Below, piece by piece: positions 16,170-27,600 of a stretch of 64,000 nucleotides of DNA. The DNA is taken from positions 1,798,001-1,862,000 of the forward strand of contig NZ_CP049902.1 in assembly GCF_018448495.1 (NCBI RefSeq), read 5' to 3'. The notes below the pieces were generated by a model, which was not told the origin of the DNA, searched no databases, and saw only the letters and a list, made by a program, of their open reading frames with translations. The DNA comes from Psychrobacter sp. WY6 (GTDB lineage: Bacteria > Pseudomonadota > Gammaproteobacteria > Pseudomonadales > Moraxellaceae). Made by a program: the position numbers and the translations under genes. The stretch's first letter is position 1; the number at the start of each line of letters is the position of its first letter.

Positions 16170-16348
16170 CTGGTGAAAAGGAGCTTCTTTTTGAGCTTGC
16201 GCTGGCTGGCATTGGCGGCAATACCATCCATCAAGTTAAATCAAATCTGACCATGCTTGAGATAAACCAATGGGCTGAGTATCGCCGTAGGGGCAGCCTA
16301 ACATTGGCAGGCGTGTCGAGCAAGCATCGGCAAACATCATCGCAATGA
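16154..16348 (+). CDS. gpT-like extension reached by -1 programmed frameshift
   Basis: At C-AAA-AAG (16154-16160) the gpG frame can slip back one base, avoiding the stop at 16167, and continue with G-E-K-E-L-L-F-E-L-A-L-A-G-I-G-G-N-T to a stop at 16346-16348. No start codon suits this segment on its own. The position and the A-rich heptamer before the G stop match the lambda G-GT design, which makes a minority of longer chaperone. The slip rate cannot be judged from sequence. Confidence 0.6.
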   Translation, partial: QKGFIAGEKELLFELALAGIGGNTIHQVKSNLTMLEINQWAEYRRRGSLTLAGVSSKHRQTSSQ

Positions 16349-16515
16349 ATATATAAAGCGCTTAAGTTGAAGATTTGGGTGGAGCCGCTTGAGTTTTGCC
16401 AATAAGATGACGTTGAGGTGGTTTGAAGAGAAGACGCTAATCTTACAAATGTGCTGATTGTTTTGATGATTTATAGTGATATCTTTATTACCGATGAAGA
16501 TGGTAGGAATAGAGT

Positions 16516-17232
16516 ATGTCGAAACTCATTAATTGTAAAGATTGTGGAAATGTCATTAGTAAAAATGCAGGCGCGTGTCCTAATTGTGGTGCTAAGGTCA
16601 AACGAACGTCGTTCCTTACATGGGTTGCTGTAGTATTTATTGGGATTATGGTTTTATCCGTGGTAATGGCTGGGGTGTCTGGTGATAATGTTGGTAGTGA
16701 GGCTGCTACCAATAAAGAATTGCCGTCTGATATTCAATCTGCGCCGTCTTCTTCAGTAAATAGCACTAATGAAGAAGTATTGGTTGAAGCACCAGTCACT
16801 ACAAGTAGCTGGCAGTACGATGAATCCATCGATGAAATGCGTGGGGAATCATCTTATTTTGCGATTAACAAATCAACCAATGCTGTAGATCTAGGGTTTC
16901 CATATGGTCAAGATATTGAGCTTAATATAATAATTCGTGATGACGTTCAATATGGCAAGGATGTATTATTTGCTGTTGATAAAGGTCAGTTGTTTTGTAC
17001 TTATCAAGATTGTTATGTCAGTGCTAAGTTTGATGATGGTCCTGTACGAAAATTGGTTGCTAGCGAGGCTGAGGCTGGTAGTAGCGAGGTTTTATTCTTG
17101 GCAAGCGATATTTCCGGCTTTGTTGAGAAGCTAAAAAAATCTGATAGTGTGATGATTGAGGTGAATTTCTACGATCATGGTAAAGAGCAATTTAAATTTA
17201 ATGTCTCTGGATTAGAGTGGTCTAGGTTTTAG
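16516..17232 (+). CDS. Zinc-ribbon membrane protein, probable moron
   Basis: This 238-residue protein begins with a zinc ribbon (C-K-D-C-G, then C-P-N-C-G, residues about 7-27), followed by a membrane span (F-L-T-W-V-A-V-V-F-I-G-I-M-V-L, about 33-52), a Ser/Thr/Asn-rich linker and a C-terminal beta-rich domain of about 130 residues (G-Q-D-I-E-L-N-I-I-I-R-D-D, then G-Q-L-F-C-T-Y-Q-D-C-Y). It sits between the tail chaperones and tape measure, where no structural gene is expected. A cytoplasmic ribbon and periplasmic domain are implied. I regard it as a lysogenic cargo gene; its function is unknown. Confidence 0.6.
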   Translation: MSKLINCKDCGNVISKNAGACPNCGAKVKRTSFLTWVAVVFIGIMVLSVVMAGVSGDNVGSEAATNKELPSDIQSAPSSSVNSTNEEVLVEAPVTTSSWQYDESIDEMRGESSYFAINKSTNAVDLGFPYGQDIELNIIIRDDVQYGKDVLFAVDKGQLFCTYQDCYVSAKFDDGPVRKLVASEAEAGSSEVLFLASDISGFVEKLKKSDSVMIEVNFYDHGKEQFKFNVSGLEWSRF

Positions 17233-17260
17233 TTTGAAAAACTGACACGGTTCAATATAT

Positions 17261-17410
17261 ATGAAGCACTTCCCGCGCCGAAAGCTACCTGCTCAACAAC
17301 TAAACTGGGCACAGATATGGGTACAAAATTTAATTGATTATAACCATTGGTCATTAGTTGATTCGATACCAACTGGTTATTACGTGTATCTATATTTAGA
17401 TGATGAATAA
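17261..17410 (+). CDS. Small phage protein
   Basis: A 49-residue frame (MKHFPRRKLPAQQLNWAQIW at the start) ends D-S-I-P-T-G-Y-Y-V-Y-L-Y-L-D-D-E just before a strong terminator. It is aromatic-rich with no clear ribosome site. It could also be the displaced end of a chaperone-associated protein. Confidence 0.35.
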   Translation: MKHFPRRKLPAQQLNWAQIWVQNLIDYNHWSLVDSIPTGYYVYLYLDDE

Positions 17411-17425
17411 AAACGACAAATAATA

Positions 17426-17459
17426 AAAACCTCACTCAGAAATGATTGAGGTTTTTTTA
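17426..17459 (+). terminator. Terminator before the tape measure gene
   Basis: AAACCTCA (17427-17434) and TGAGGTTT (17447-17454) pair with a 12-base loop, followed by a T-run. Confidence 0.7.
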
Positions 17460-17481
17460 TCTAAAATAAGGACAACCCATC

Positions 17482-20425
17482 ATGGCCACAAATTCCCTTG
17501 GCAGACTAACCCTCGACTTGGCAGTGCGCCTAAGTGAGTTCACTGATGGTCTAACACAAGCTGAGCGTGAAGCAAGAGACAGTACAGGCCGCATTAGTGA
17601 AACAGTAACCAAAAACATGGGCAGGGCAGCACTTGCGTTTGGCGCAATGGCAGCGACTGGCGCAGCAGCTATCGGCGTGATGGTTAGAGAGCAGATAGAG
17701 CTGGGTACTGAGATAACGCGATTATCTCGTATTGCCAACACTGGCGTAGAGGACATGCAAAAACTGGCGATTGCGGCAAGGTCTGTTGGCGTTGAGCAAG
17801 ACACATTGGGCGATATATACAAAGACACGCAAGACAAAATTGGTGATTTTTTGAGCAGTGGCGGCGGCGCGATGGCTGACTACTTTGAGAATATAGCACC
17901 GCTTGTCGGGCAGACGGCAGAGCAGTTTAGAGAGTTATCAGGGCCAGACGCGCTACAGCTCTACTATGACGGACTACAGCAAGCAAATATAAGTCAATCT
18001 GAAATGGTGTTTTATCTTGAGGGTATCGCGTCTGATGCCTCCGCACTAATACCGTTGCTGCATGATGCTGGCGCAGGGTTTGACGTATGGGCAACCGCTG
18101 CGCAAAACGCAGGCGCTGTCATGGACGCTGAAACCATACGCGCCACGCAAGAGCTTGAGGCCGCCACAGATCTGATGATGATCTCTTATGACGGTGCAAA
18201 AAAACAGTTTACTCGTGCGATTATTCCCGTGCTGTCAGACGTGGCAGGGAAGTTGGTCGAGAACGGCAATGCGGCTGATTTTGCGCGTGAAGCGGGTGAG
18301 AGCCTAGCTATCGGGCTAAAAGGCGTTGCAAAAGTGGGTGTGGGCGCAGCAGCCGTCTTTGACACCGTGGGCAGCTCGATAGGCGGTGTGGCAGCGACTA
18401 TTGCAACGCTCATGGACGGCGTAGACCTTTGGGACGGCGGCATAGCAATTGCTATAAAGATGGCTAGAAACCTAAAAGCTGCTGGCGATATAAATCAAAT
18501 AGTAGATCAGGATATACGCGCAAAAATTGCCAGTTATGGCGATATGATGCACGAGATAGACAAGATAGGCTCTGGCAATACTAATGAGTTTGTATCTACT
18601 GTGATGGCGCAGAATGAGGCGCAGAGAGAGTTGGGACGAACGCTTGGGGTAACTGGGCACAGTATCAAGCTCAACAAGAGGCCATCGAAGCCAGAACAAA
18701 AGCATTAGAAAAAGCGCAAAAAGTAGCTGGAGAAGTTAAATTAAAACCAAACGCCAAGGCGCTTGCCAATGCAGAGGACTACGGATTCGCAGGTTATGAG
18801 GCTCAATATGGTTTGCCACAAGGATTAATGACTGGCATTCATATGCAAGAGTCACACGGGAAAACTAACGCAACTGGTCCAGCTACCAAGTGGGGAACAG
18901 CGAAAGGCGGATTTCAACTTATAGATGCCACTGCCAAGAGATTCCAAGTTGATAACGCTTACAACATGGAGCAAGCGACAGAGGGTGCTGCTAAGTATCT
19001 GAGCTACTTATACAAACGTTTTGATGGCGACCTTGAAAAACCATTGCGGCATACAACACAGGCGAGGGCAATGTAGATAATAACCCAATGTCTTTAATCT
19101 TATCAGACCGATGGGCTAGAAACAAAAAGACAGGTATTGGCCAGACCAAGGAGTACACCAAAAACGTACTTGCTTATATGAAGTCAGCCACGACAGATAC
19201 AAGTAAATTAGTTTATGACACCGTGTCCAAGCAAGCGCAAGATGCCCAAAAACTGCAAGAAGAAACTTTGAAAAAGCAAGTATCTCTGCTAGAAGGCTAT
19301 ATGACTGGCGAGGAAAAAATCACATATAACCACAAGAAAAAAATAGAAAGCATTGATGCTGCATTTTCTGAAAACGACAAATACAGAAAAATGCTTACTG
19401 ACTTACAAAATGCTGAGTATCAAAAAGATTTAGCTAACTTCAAATTTGCATCACAAGCCAAAGCGCGTGAACAAGACAAGATGTACCAATCACTTGCCAA
19501 TAGCATGAAAGCCAACGGTTTGTCTGCTGCTAGCACTGGTCTTGATGCAATGGCTCAGCGCACTATGTCGGCAGAGGGTTATGCAGGGTGGCGGTTTGGT
19601 CAAGACAAAGACGAGGCTTATAACTCGATAGATACGGATTACAAAAAACGTCAGGCTGATATTAATGTAGAAGATGAGCGCGGTGAGTTTGCACTACCAG
19701 AGCTTGAACGCTTTGAATTACTAGAGGCTGCCAAGCAAGAACACACTGACGCAATGTGGGCGATGGATCAAGAGTATGCGCTCAAGCAGCAAACGCTTGA
19801 TCAACAAACAGCAGACGCCCGAACAGCTATACAAGCAAATGCTTTTAGCGCTATGACAAGCGTAGCTGCTATGTTCTTTGGTGAAAACTCGAAGATGCAA
19901 AGAGTGGCATTTGCCATGGAAAAAGCTTTTGCGGTGCAAAAAGCACTAATGACAGTGAAAACGACTTACTCAAACACTTTTGATGCTTTATCTGCCATTC
20001 CTTTGATTGGTCCGTATATTGCTATGCCAGGTGCGGTAGCAGCATCAGCGATACAGATAGCGCAAGCTGCTGGTATCGGTGGAATGGCAGCGCCAAGCGT
20101 GTCAGGGATTGCCCACGGTGGTTTGGATTACGTGCCCAAAGAATCTACCTACTTACTCGATAAAGGCGAACGCGTCTTATCACCGCGCCAAAACAAAGAC
20201 CTAGCTAACTTTATGTCGAACGGTCAAAAATCCAGTGCCGGCAATATCACAATCAACAACAATTCATCTGCTCAAGTGAGTGCGAGCCGAGGACCTAACG
20301 GCGAGGTAACTATTGAAATGGTTGACAAGATGATGGACAAGCGATTCCGCAACATCGGTCGCGCCAACTCATTAGAGAGCAAGAGCATACAGCGCGGCAC
20401 AACAGCAAGGGTGAATCGCCGATGA
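17482..20425 (+). CDS. Tape measure protein with internal transglycosylase (SLT) domain (two frameshifts)
   Basis: The first 400 residues are classic tape measure: D-L-A-V-R-L-S-E-F-T-D-G-L, hydrophobic A-L-A-F-G-A-M-A-A-T-G-A-A-A-I-G, then long helices. A break near 18,648 leads into a lytic transglycosylase domain: G-L-M-T-G-I-H-M-Q-E-S-H-G-K with the catalytic Glu, G-G-F-Q-L-I-D-A-T-A, and after a second break near 19,040 A-Y-N-T-G-E-G-N-V. The last 440 residues return to coiled coil and a Gly/Ala hydrophobic patch, ending in G-G-L-D-Y-V-P-K-E-S-T-Y-L-L-D-K-G-E. Corrected length is about 980 residues, implying a tail of roughly 150 nm by the usual 1.5 angstrom per residue. The enzyme would open the cell wall during DNA injection. 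Confidence 0.88.
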
Positions 20426-20893
20426 ATAATTTTGCACTCTGTCCATTACAGCGCGGCTACACGCCAGAAGTGGCAAACAATTTATTAGAGCAAGCACTAA
20501 TGGGCGGTTTCGCGCGTCAGCGCGTGCAGTTTGTCAATAATGTGCACACCGTCACAGCGTCTGTACTGCTCAGTGAGAAAATCAAACAGCAGTACTTTTG
20601 GGCATTCTGGCGCAGTCATCAGGAAAATCCACGTCCGTTTCTTTGGCGATTGATGGTCGATGACACTGAGATGACCACTTACACTTGTCAGTTTGTTGCT
20701 GGCTCGCTACAGCTTGGTGAGCGTGACGGCAAAGTCTATAGTGTGTCGTTTGGTCTGCGCCTAAAGCCAAACCCGCAAAGACTTTGACCAAACCATCATC
20801 GATCTGTGGGAGTCGGGCGACCCACGCGAAATGCTCAACTTGCTCGAAAAATTGGTCAATGAAGATTTGCCAGATGCACTAGGGAGTTTGTAA
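20422..20893 (+). CDS. Minor tail protein, tail-tip assembly (one frameshift)
   Basis: It starts in a 4-base overlap with the tape measure gene: C-P-L-Q-R-G-Y-T-P-E-V-A-N-N, then Q-Q-Y-F-W-A-F-W-R-S-H and P-F-L-W-R-L-M-V-D-D. The frame breaks near 20,780; corrected, it ends D-F-D-Q-T-I-I-D-L-W-E-S-G-D-P-R-E-M and a stop that overlaps the next ATG. The 157-residue product is in the place of lambda gpM and is probably a tail-tip component. Confidence 0.7.
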
Positions 20894-21420
20894 TGGCAGT
20901 AACGATTGATGATATCAAAGACCTGCATCTTGACAGCTCTCCCAGTATCGCCGCGCTCGAGACAATAGAAGTTAGGCACAGTTTATGGCCCACGCCAATA
21001 CGTATCGTGACTAATCATGCTGATGGTGTTGATGCCATGCTTGAGACTTGCGAAGTGGTGAACTTTGAGTTTGCGCCATTGCTAATCAACCGCGGTAAAA
21101 CCTCTGATGATCTTGATCAAAGCTTCAATATCACTTTGGGCGACCTGGGTGAGATTGTACCACCGCTAATCAAGCAGATAAGAGCATCTGATAGCGACGA
21201 GTACCCACAAGTAATTTACCGCCAATATGCTTACGACGTGACCTCTATGTCCTTTGCTAAGGACAAACCTATCGATGTTGTAAAAGGCTTATTTATTGAA
21301 CAAATGAGCCGTGACCATCAGGCAACAACGTTTGATGCTAAGACGCCAGATAAGAATACTGTGCCCACAGGTCGAACTTACAGCCTTGAGGAATATCCTG
21401 ATTTAAAGGCGTTGTTATGA
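20893..21420 (+). CDS. Minor tail protein (DUF1833-like)
   Basis: This 175-residue protein has S-S-P-S-I-A-A-L-E-T-I-E-V-R-H-S-L-W and E-F-A-P-L-L-I-N, then the acidic C-terminal E-E-Y-P-D-L-K-A-L-L. These match DUF1833, a tail-tip protein found in place of lambda gpL before an NlpC/P60-type protein. Both ends overlap neighbouring genes by 1-4 bases. Confidence 0.78.
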   Translation: MAVTIDDIKDLHLDSSPSIAALETIEVRHSLWPTPIRIVTNHADGVDAMLETCEVVNFEFAPLLINRGKTSDDLDQSFNITLGDLGEIVPPLIKQIRASDSDEYPQVIYRQYAYDVTSMSFAKDKPIDVVKGLFIEQMSRDHQATTFDAKTPDKNTVPTGRTYSLEEYPDLKALL

Positions 21421-21791
21421 AAAGCATTGATCCTTTATTGAATCGTCAGTTTGACCGTGACAATTATCACTGTGTCCACTTGCTCATAGATGCTGGCAAG
21501 CACCTGTTTGATTATGACTTTAGCCATTGCTTTTTGGGATTGACTGGCTCGCTTGACGATACATTAATACCAACCAAAGAAGGAATGGGGCAGGGTGATT
21601 TAGTTGCTAGGCCACGTGACGGCACTATCATCCTCATGATGACCCTAGACAATAGACATCATGTGGGCTTGTACTATTGCGGACGCATACTGCATCTATC
21701 AGAAAGCGGTCCACGTTTTGAAACCCTTCGAAGCATCAAGAGACAGTATAAAAAGGTGCGATTTTATGATGTTAAAAATTTTTCACAATGA
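21417..21791 (+). CDS. Tail-associated NlpC/P60-like peptidase
   Basis: This 124-residue protein has Y-H-C-V-H-L-L-I-D-A-G with the catalytic Cys and D-N-R-H-H-V-G-L-Y-Y-C with the catalytic His, followed by H-L-S-E. That is the order of the NlpC/P60 fold as in the C-terminal half of lambda gpK. It probably cleaves peptide bonds of the wall during entry or acts in tip assembly. Confidence 0.75.
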   Translation: MKSIDPLLNRQFDRDNYHCVHLLIDAGKHLFDYDFSHCFLGLTGSLDDTLIPTKEGMGQGDLVARPRDGTIILMMTLDNRHHVGLYYCGRILHLSESGPRFETLRSIKRQYKKVRFYDVKNFSQ

Positions 21792-24627
21792 GCTTGATGC
21801 TAGCGAATTTGCTGAGCATTTCTATACGTGCTTATTAACCGAATGGATAGCTGTCCGCGAACATTATCCGCAAGCCCGCTTGTATAAAGGCACAATTTGC
21901 GTACAGAACGATATTACCCCAAAGACCAAGCTGGACGCATGGGCGCTCAAAGACGTGACTGGCGACTATCAAGTACTATGCCATGCGGGCGAACCAGTTA
22001 CTTTGGGAATCATTGCTGCTGTTATATCAGTAGGTGTGGCAGTTTACACTTACATGAATATGCCAGAAATGAACGCACCGCAAGATGTGGCAGGTTCACC
22101 CAATAATAGCCTTGCCCAGCGTCAAAACAAGCATCGTGTGGGTGAGCGTGTGCCAGACATTTACGGAAGACGCAAAGTTATGCCCGACTTGATATCAACT
22201 GTTTATCGATATTATGAAGGCAGTGTGCAAGTCGAAGAGTGTTTGTTGTCTATCGGCACGGGCTCCTTTGCTATAAACGAAGATACGATCAACGAGGGTG
22301 AAACTCCTATCAATACGATTGATGGTGCGTCCATCAGCATCTATGAACCTGGTCAATCAACCATAAGTCCAAATCCACAAATACAAATAGGCTCTGTCTT
22401 TGATAAGTTGCAGATTGTCGCTAAGCAGGTAAGCGCCATCGATGGCAAACAAACATTACTATCGCCTAACAGCGCTAGAATATCTACGCGCTCAGTAACC
22501 ATAACCAGTCCAAATGAAATCAGCGTGCCCAGTGACACGATAAATGAGTCTGGCCGTGAGTGGAATGATGATTTTGGCGCTTGGGTAGACTATAAGATTG
22601 AAGGTTCTGTTGATTTTTCTTATAAATTTACCGCTGGCGAAAAAGTAACGATCAGCAATGCTATTTATGGCACGGTCGAAGACATTAGATTGTCGGGTAA
22701 CACCAATGTGGCGATGGATGGTGTACTAACCATTGCAACTTCTATCGATGTGGTTAATCCAGATAATTACAAAAGAGTTCGAATTGCGTCGTTATTAATC
22801 AATGACCCAGTAAGCGGGGCACTCGATTTGGCGGGCGAGTATGATGTTGCTTCAATAACAAAGTCAGGTTCACCGGGCGCTTATTTTTACGAGGTCACAT
22901 TGTCGGACAGCTTTGCTGCTACGAACCCTAGTTTTTCATTACTGACAGAAGACGCTGTTGCACTTACAGCGTCAGTATTGACGGGTAATAGCAATAATGT
23001 GGATTTGAGTGGTACATATACAGTCGCTAGTACAAACGGCGGGGTATTAAAGTTAGTGAATCCCGTGGCGACCAATGCGGATTGGAGCAAGGTTGATAGT
23101 TTGACCGCCGCTCAAAAACAACAGTTTCTGAGCAGGCAGGTTTTAATCAAGGGCTCAAAGGATAATTTCATTGGTTGGTATTACGCCGGTAGCAAAGACA
23201 GTACTGGTTTCATCCTTAACTTTTTAGCGCAAAACGGCATATATGATGGTGACGACAGTAAGCAGGTGACCATTGAGGTTGAGTATCAAATGGTCGTTGA
23301 CGGTGTGCCCACAGGTCAGGTCTATCGCTACGGTGATGTCATGCAAGGTGTTGCAAATAACAGAAATCCAATTGGTATTACGCTTAGAAAAGAGTTACCA
23401 CAAACTGGGCAGTTTAGATTCCGAGTTAAACGTGAGAATGATAACGGTGATAGTGCAAGTTTAATAGATGATGTGGTTTTTGAGAGTGCATACAGCTACT
23501 ACGAAACTAAGAAATCAGTCTATGAGCATGACACGATTGTCAGATTACGGCGCATGGCCATTGGTTCTGGTACCAACGCTAGTGAGCTAAATATGATTGC
23601 TCATCGTAAGCTTGATACGCCCAACGGCTTTATGGCAACAAGCAACTTTTCTGACATATCGATTGCAATGGCACTAGACCCTTTCATCGGACGTATGGAT
23701 GCAACCGAAGTCGACAGCGAATCTTTTTATGATGTTAGTAATGAGATAGCCGCTTACTTTGGCACTGGCAAAGCATGTGAGTTTAACTACACGTTTGATG
23801 ATAAGTACAGCAGCTATCAAGAAATGATATTTACAGTTGCTGAAGCGGTATTTTGTACGGCTCGTCGTGAGGGTGGCTTGCATTACTTTAGCTTTGAGCG
23901 CGAAACACCTAATAGCCTAGCTTTATTTAATCATCGTAATATCGCACCAGAGAGCATGGTGGTTACTGAGTTCTTCGGCATCCAAGATAATTATGACGGC
24001 ATTGAGTTTAAATGGCGTGACCCATCTGATAATTATAGTGAGGCGATTATCAGGCTGCCTGATGACTTGCGCACCAACTACAAGACGATTGATAGCCAAG
24101 GCGTCACCAATTACGCACAGGCTCATTTCTTGGCGCACAGGGCATGGAATAAGCTGCGGTATAACCGTAAAGCCATTGAGTTTACCGCTTATGGTGAGGG
24201 TGACTTGGTGACGCGCATGGATAGAATCGCAATCGTTGATTCTACGGTGCCGATACTGTGCAGCGGTCAAATTGAATATCAAGAAAACACGATATTGACT
24301 TTAGATTATCCAGTTGAGCTCGATGCTGGCAAGAGCTACGTCATCCACCTACAGCTTAAAAACAGCACAGTCGATGTGATTGAGATCATCGGTCATATTG
24401 ATGACTATCAGATTGAGCTGGCACGCATACCAATGATGGCGCTAGTCACATCGGGCGTGACTCATGCGGTGTTTAATATCACTGAAGCCACGGAGGTTGA
24501 AGCTGATGCGTATCTGGTCAGCGAAAAGGCTGGCAAGGGGGTGTTTGAGTCAACGATAAGCGCAATGGCTTATGACAGCAGGTACTATCCAAACGATAAA
24601 GACTTTATAAACGGCTTGATAGCCTAA
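21769..24627 (+). CDS. Central tail-tip / host-specificity protein, gpJ-like
   Basis: I chose the ATG at 21766/21769, which overlaps the end of the peptidase gene. The product has about 953 residues and no frame break. The N-terminal 110 residues resemble lambda gpI (I-I-A-A-V-I-S-V-G-V-A-V-Y membrane-like segment), then N-S-L-A-Q-R-Q-N-K-H-R-V-G-E-R-V-P-D-I-Y-G, the conserved start of gpJ-type baseplate proteins, so I and J appear fused. Beta-rich repeats follow. It forms the central tip that contacts the receptor and is followed by a terminator. Confidence 0.85.
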   Translation: MLKIFHNELDASEFAEHFYTCLLTEWIAVREHYPQARLYKGTICVQNDITPKTKLDAWALKDVTGDYQVLCHAGEPVTLGIIAAVISVGVAVYTYMNMPEMNAPQDVAGSPNNSLAQRQNKHRVGERVPDIYGRRKVMPDLISTVYRYYEGSVQVEECLLSIGTGSFAINEDTINEGETPINTIDGASISIYEPGQSTISPNPQIQIGSVFDKLQIVAKQVSAIDGKQTLLSPNSARISTRSVTITSPNEISVPSDTINESGREWNDDFGAWVDYKIEGSVDFSYKFTAGEKVTISNAIYGTVEDIRLSGNTNVAMDGVLTIATSIDVVNPDNYKRVRIASLLINDPVSGALDLAGEYDVASITKSGSPGAYFYEVTLSDSFAATNPSFSLLTEDAVALTASVLTGNSNNVDLSGTYTVASTNGGVLKLVNPVATNADWSKVDSLTAAQKQQFLSRQVLIKGSKDNFIGWYYAGSKDSTGFILNFLAQNGIYDGDDSKQVTIEVEYQMVVDGVPTGQVYRYGDVMQGVANNRNPIGITLRKELPQTGQFRFRVKRENDNGDSASLIDDVVFESAYSYYETKKSVYEHDTIVRLRRMAIGSGTNASELNMIAHRKLDTPNGFMATSNFSDISIAMALDPFIGRMDATEVDSESFYDVSNEIAAYFGTGKACEFNYTFDDKYSSYQEMIFTVAEAVFCTARREGGLHYFSFERETPNSLALFNHRNIAPESMVVTEFFGIQDNYDGIEFKWRDPSDNYSEAIIRLPDDLRTNYKTIDSQGVTNYAQAHFLAHRAWNKLRYNRKAIEFTAYGEGDLVTRMDRIAIVDSTVPILCSGQIEYQENTILTLDYPVELDAGKSYVIHLQLKNSTVDVIEIIGHIDDYQIELARIPMMALVTSGVTHAVFNITEATEVEADAYLVSEKAGKGVFESTISAMAYDSRYYPNDKDFINGLIA

Positions 24628-24642
24628 ATTGATTTAAACATA

Positions 24643-24667
24643 CGCCTCCTTGATCGGAGGCTTTTTT
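24643..24667 (+). terminator. Terminator between tail tip and fibre
   Basis: GCCTCC (24644-24649) and GGAGGC (24656-24661) pair around TTGATC and are followed by six T. Confidence 0.8.
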
Positions 24668-24680
24668 GTGGGGAAAAGAA

Positions 24681-27600
24681 ATGCCAGAGATTATGACCAC
24701 ACAGGATTTTGTAGACGGACGATTAGATGTTAAATCGTTAGGCGAAGCTGCTAATGGTGACGAGAACACACAGGTTGTTACGCGAACAGGCGAAACTTAT
24801 CCGTCTGCTAAAAAAGCTATTAAGACAATGATTGAAAGTGGTGCGCTACCTGCGCCCTTATTTAAGTCTAAGTACCACTTAGAAAGCAGCGGGTTAACTG
24901 ACGGCAAGTACGGCTATGTTACAGATAGCATCGTTGAGTCAGCGAACGGACGGACTTTGGTACAACGATGCAGGTACGTGGGTTTTTAGTAAATACAACG
25001 CCGCAAACAATGTCAAAAACCTATTGCAAGCTATTCAAACTCTTACGTATCCCGTGGTTGCGTCTAACAATTTAGTGAGAGGCTTAACCTCGTAGCTGCT
25101 GCTGTCTATAGCGGTAGTCCTGCTATATCAGCGGCGAACGCAGGTAAGCATAGCTACGCCTTAAAAGTCGATCCAAATACTACTTACACGTATTGCGTGG
25201 CCGCAAGTATAAGATCAGTAACGCTTCGGGGCTTTTATAGCAAGCCCGAAACTTGGTTTAACTACCAACTGGCGGATACAGGTAGCACCCTGTCTTTGGT
25301 TGCTGAGCCGAGCTTGGGTTTCCACGGCACATTCACGACAGACGATCAGACAGAGTGGCTTGTTGTTGATAAAGGCGCTTATGCTGGCTATCTGTTTGCC
25401 TTGTTTGATGGTGAATATGATAAGAAAATGTGGGACGGCTTATCAACACTAAATATCAACAAACAAATGGTTATTGATAGTGCAACTATAAAGTCAATAA
25501 GCTCAGACGACTTCGTGGACACCAAAAACCTGTTTAGAGGCTACGCTTTTGGCTTGAGAATAAACACTGTGGCTACGCTAGATGCTAACACTACTGATAT
25601 TTATAGTGGCGCAGGGGCCGTTGGGACAACTGAGAGAGAGCTTAGCATATATTCTTTAATAGAAATTGAGCCTAACACTACTTACACAGTAAGCAAGGCA
25701 TCGAGTGATAGGTTTAATGTCGGACTAATTAAGAGCGGTGCTTCCGGTAGAGTTATCTTGCGAGATGCAGCAAAGCGCAGTCTTACTATAACGACTGGCG
25801 CTGACGACAAGCTACTGTTTGTGCAAGTATCAGAGAAGGGGTTGCGCCCAAAAATTCAGATAGAAAAAGGCTCTAAAGCAACCAGTTATGAGAGTTATGG
25901 GCGCAAGTTCAAAGATGCGGCAATGCCCATCGGTCTTGATGTTACAAAAGATGATTATCAGACTGACAACACCTTCATAGATTTGGGCGTACAGACCGAC
26001 AGGTTTAGATACCCATCGGGCGCAAACACATATAACACAGATACCATATTGAATGAGTTTTATGAGCCGTTGCTAGCCGATTATCCCACCCATGTGACAA
26101 AAAACACACTAGGCAAAGATTCGTCAGGTTTATATGATATTTACGAGTATGTCTTTGAGCCTGATAATTACGAGCAAACCATACTACTTACATCGGGTAT
26201 GCACCCGACAGAGCGAGTTCCACCGTTTGCACTTGGTTTACTGATAAATGAGGTATACAGAAACCCAAGCAAGCACGAAGGGTTAGCGTACTTAAAAAAT
26301 AAGGTTAAAATTGTAGTCATACCCGTGGTCAATCCGTGGAGCATGAATGCTGAAAACAAAGTTGAGCCTGATAATTACGCTAACTTTAGGGGCGTAAACC
26401 CAAATAGGAATTTCCCCTCTCGTTGGGATTTAGTGCCAGTTAATAATGATCCTTACAACCAAAAAGGAGAGTATGCGCTAAGTGAGGCAGAGGCAGAGGT
26501 TATATACACTGTTTTAAATCGTGAGCATGAAGACCTGTCATTTTACTTTGATTTGCACACAGCTCAAGGTTGGATTCGTGATTCCCTTGTTTACTGGCTT
26601 GAAGATGACGACCTATTGCGACCTGTCATGCAGGGTGTGGTGTCAATGTATAATGACGTTGTTAGGGATAAGTACAATAGAGAGCCTGTGAATTTGACGC
26701 AAGAAACACAGAGGGCGCTTGGTTTATACTACTCACACCGCGTATTAGGTGTCCCTGCTGCAACGATAGAATTTGGCGCAGCAGACACAATAAACTTGAT
26801 AGCTCGCAAACGACTTACTTTGTTAATCACTTATTCAATCACTTGCATTATGCACTAAAAGCGAAGATTAAAGACAGCATAGAGCAAAGCAAAACGAATG
26901 AAGATAACAAACGTATATCAGCCTATATAACACGCTCGATGGTCACAGCGAGCCACTTAACGTAGTTTGGAGTTATGCAGAATTACAAGCTAATTTGTAT
27001 GACAATCTAGACTTGGTTAAAAGCGTGGTCGGCTCTATTAGCGGCGGTTATAACTTAGTCGCTTACACTCATGAGCCTGATAGTTTTGATAACACGATTG
27101 TGCTATGTGCAGGTATGTATGGCTCTAGCAAAAAAGACGTTGTATCTTTGGCATTTACTGCGCTAAAGCTATTTACCGACGACAATCCGCATTTAGTTGC
27201 ATTGCGATCTAATACAAATTGTGGTTATACCTGTCTTAAATCCATACGGCTACGATAACGCAAGTGATTTAAACGCAAACTCAGTCATGGCGTATGCTGG
27301 GTTTTCGACTTCGACTGAGCCTGAATCTGTTGCGTTAAAAAATACTTAGATGGTCTTATGCCTGATATGTTGATTCAGTTTGACATACCTAATACTGAGT
27401 TAATGCCGTCAGGTTACAAAGATATGCAGGTTGTGATTAACGATAAGGCTAATGTTAATTATAATGCTATGTTTAAAAACCTAGCAATTAAGTACAGCAC
27501 CAGTCACACCACAAGCGTTGTTAATAATACAAACTACACTGCTAACGGTAATTTTGGTGCATACATTACCTCACTAGGCGCTGCTTATCAGTACATTTAC

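Noticed and set aside
16451..16633. 60-codon rightward frame starting MLIVLMIYSD
   Set aside because: It overlaps the start of the zinc-ribbon gene in another frame, and its composition is not protein-like.
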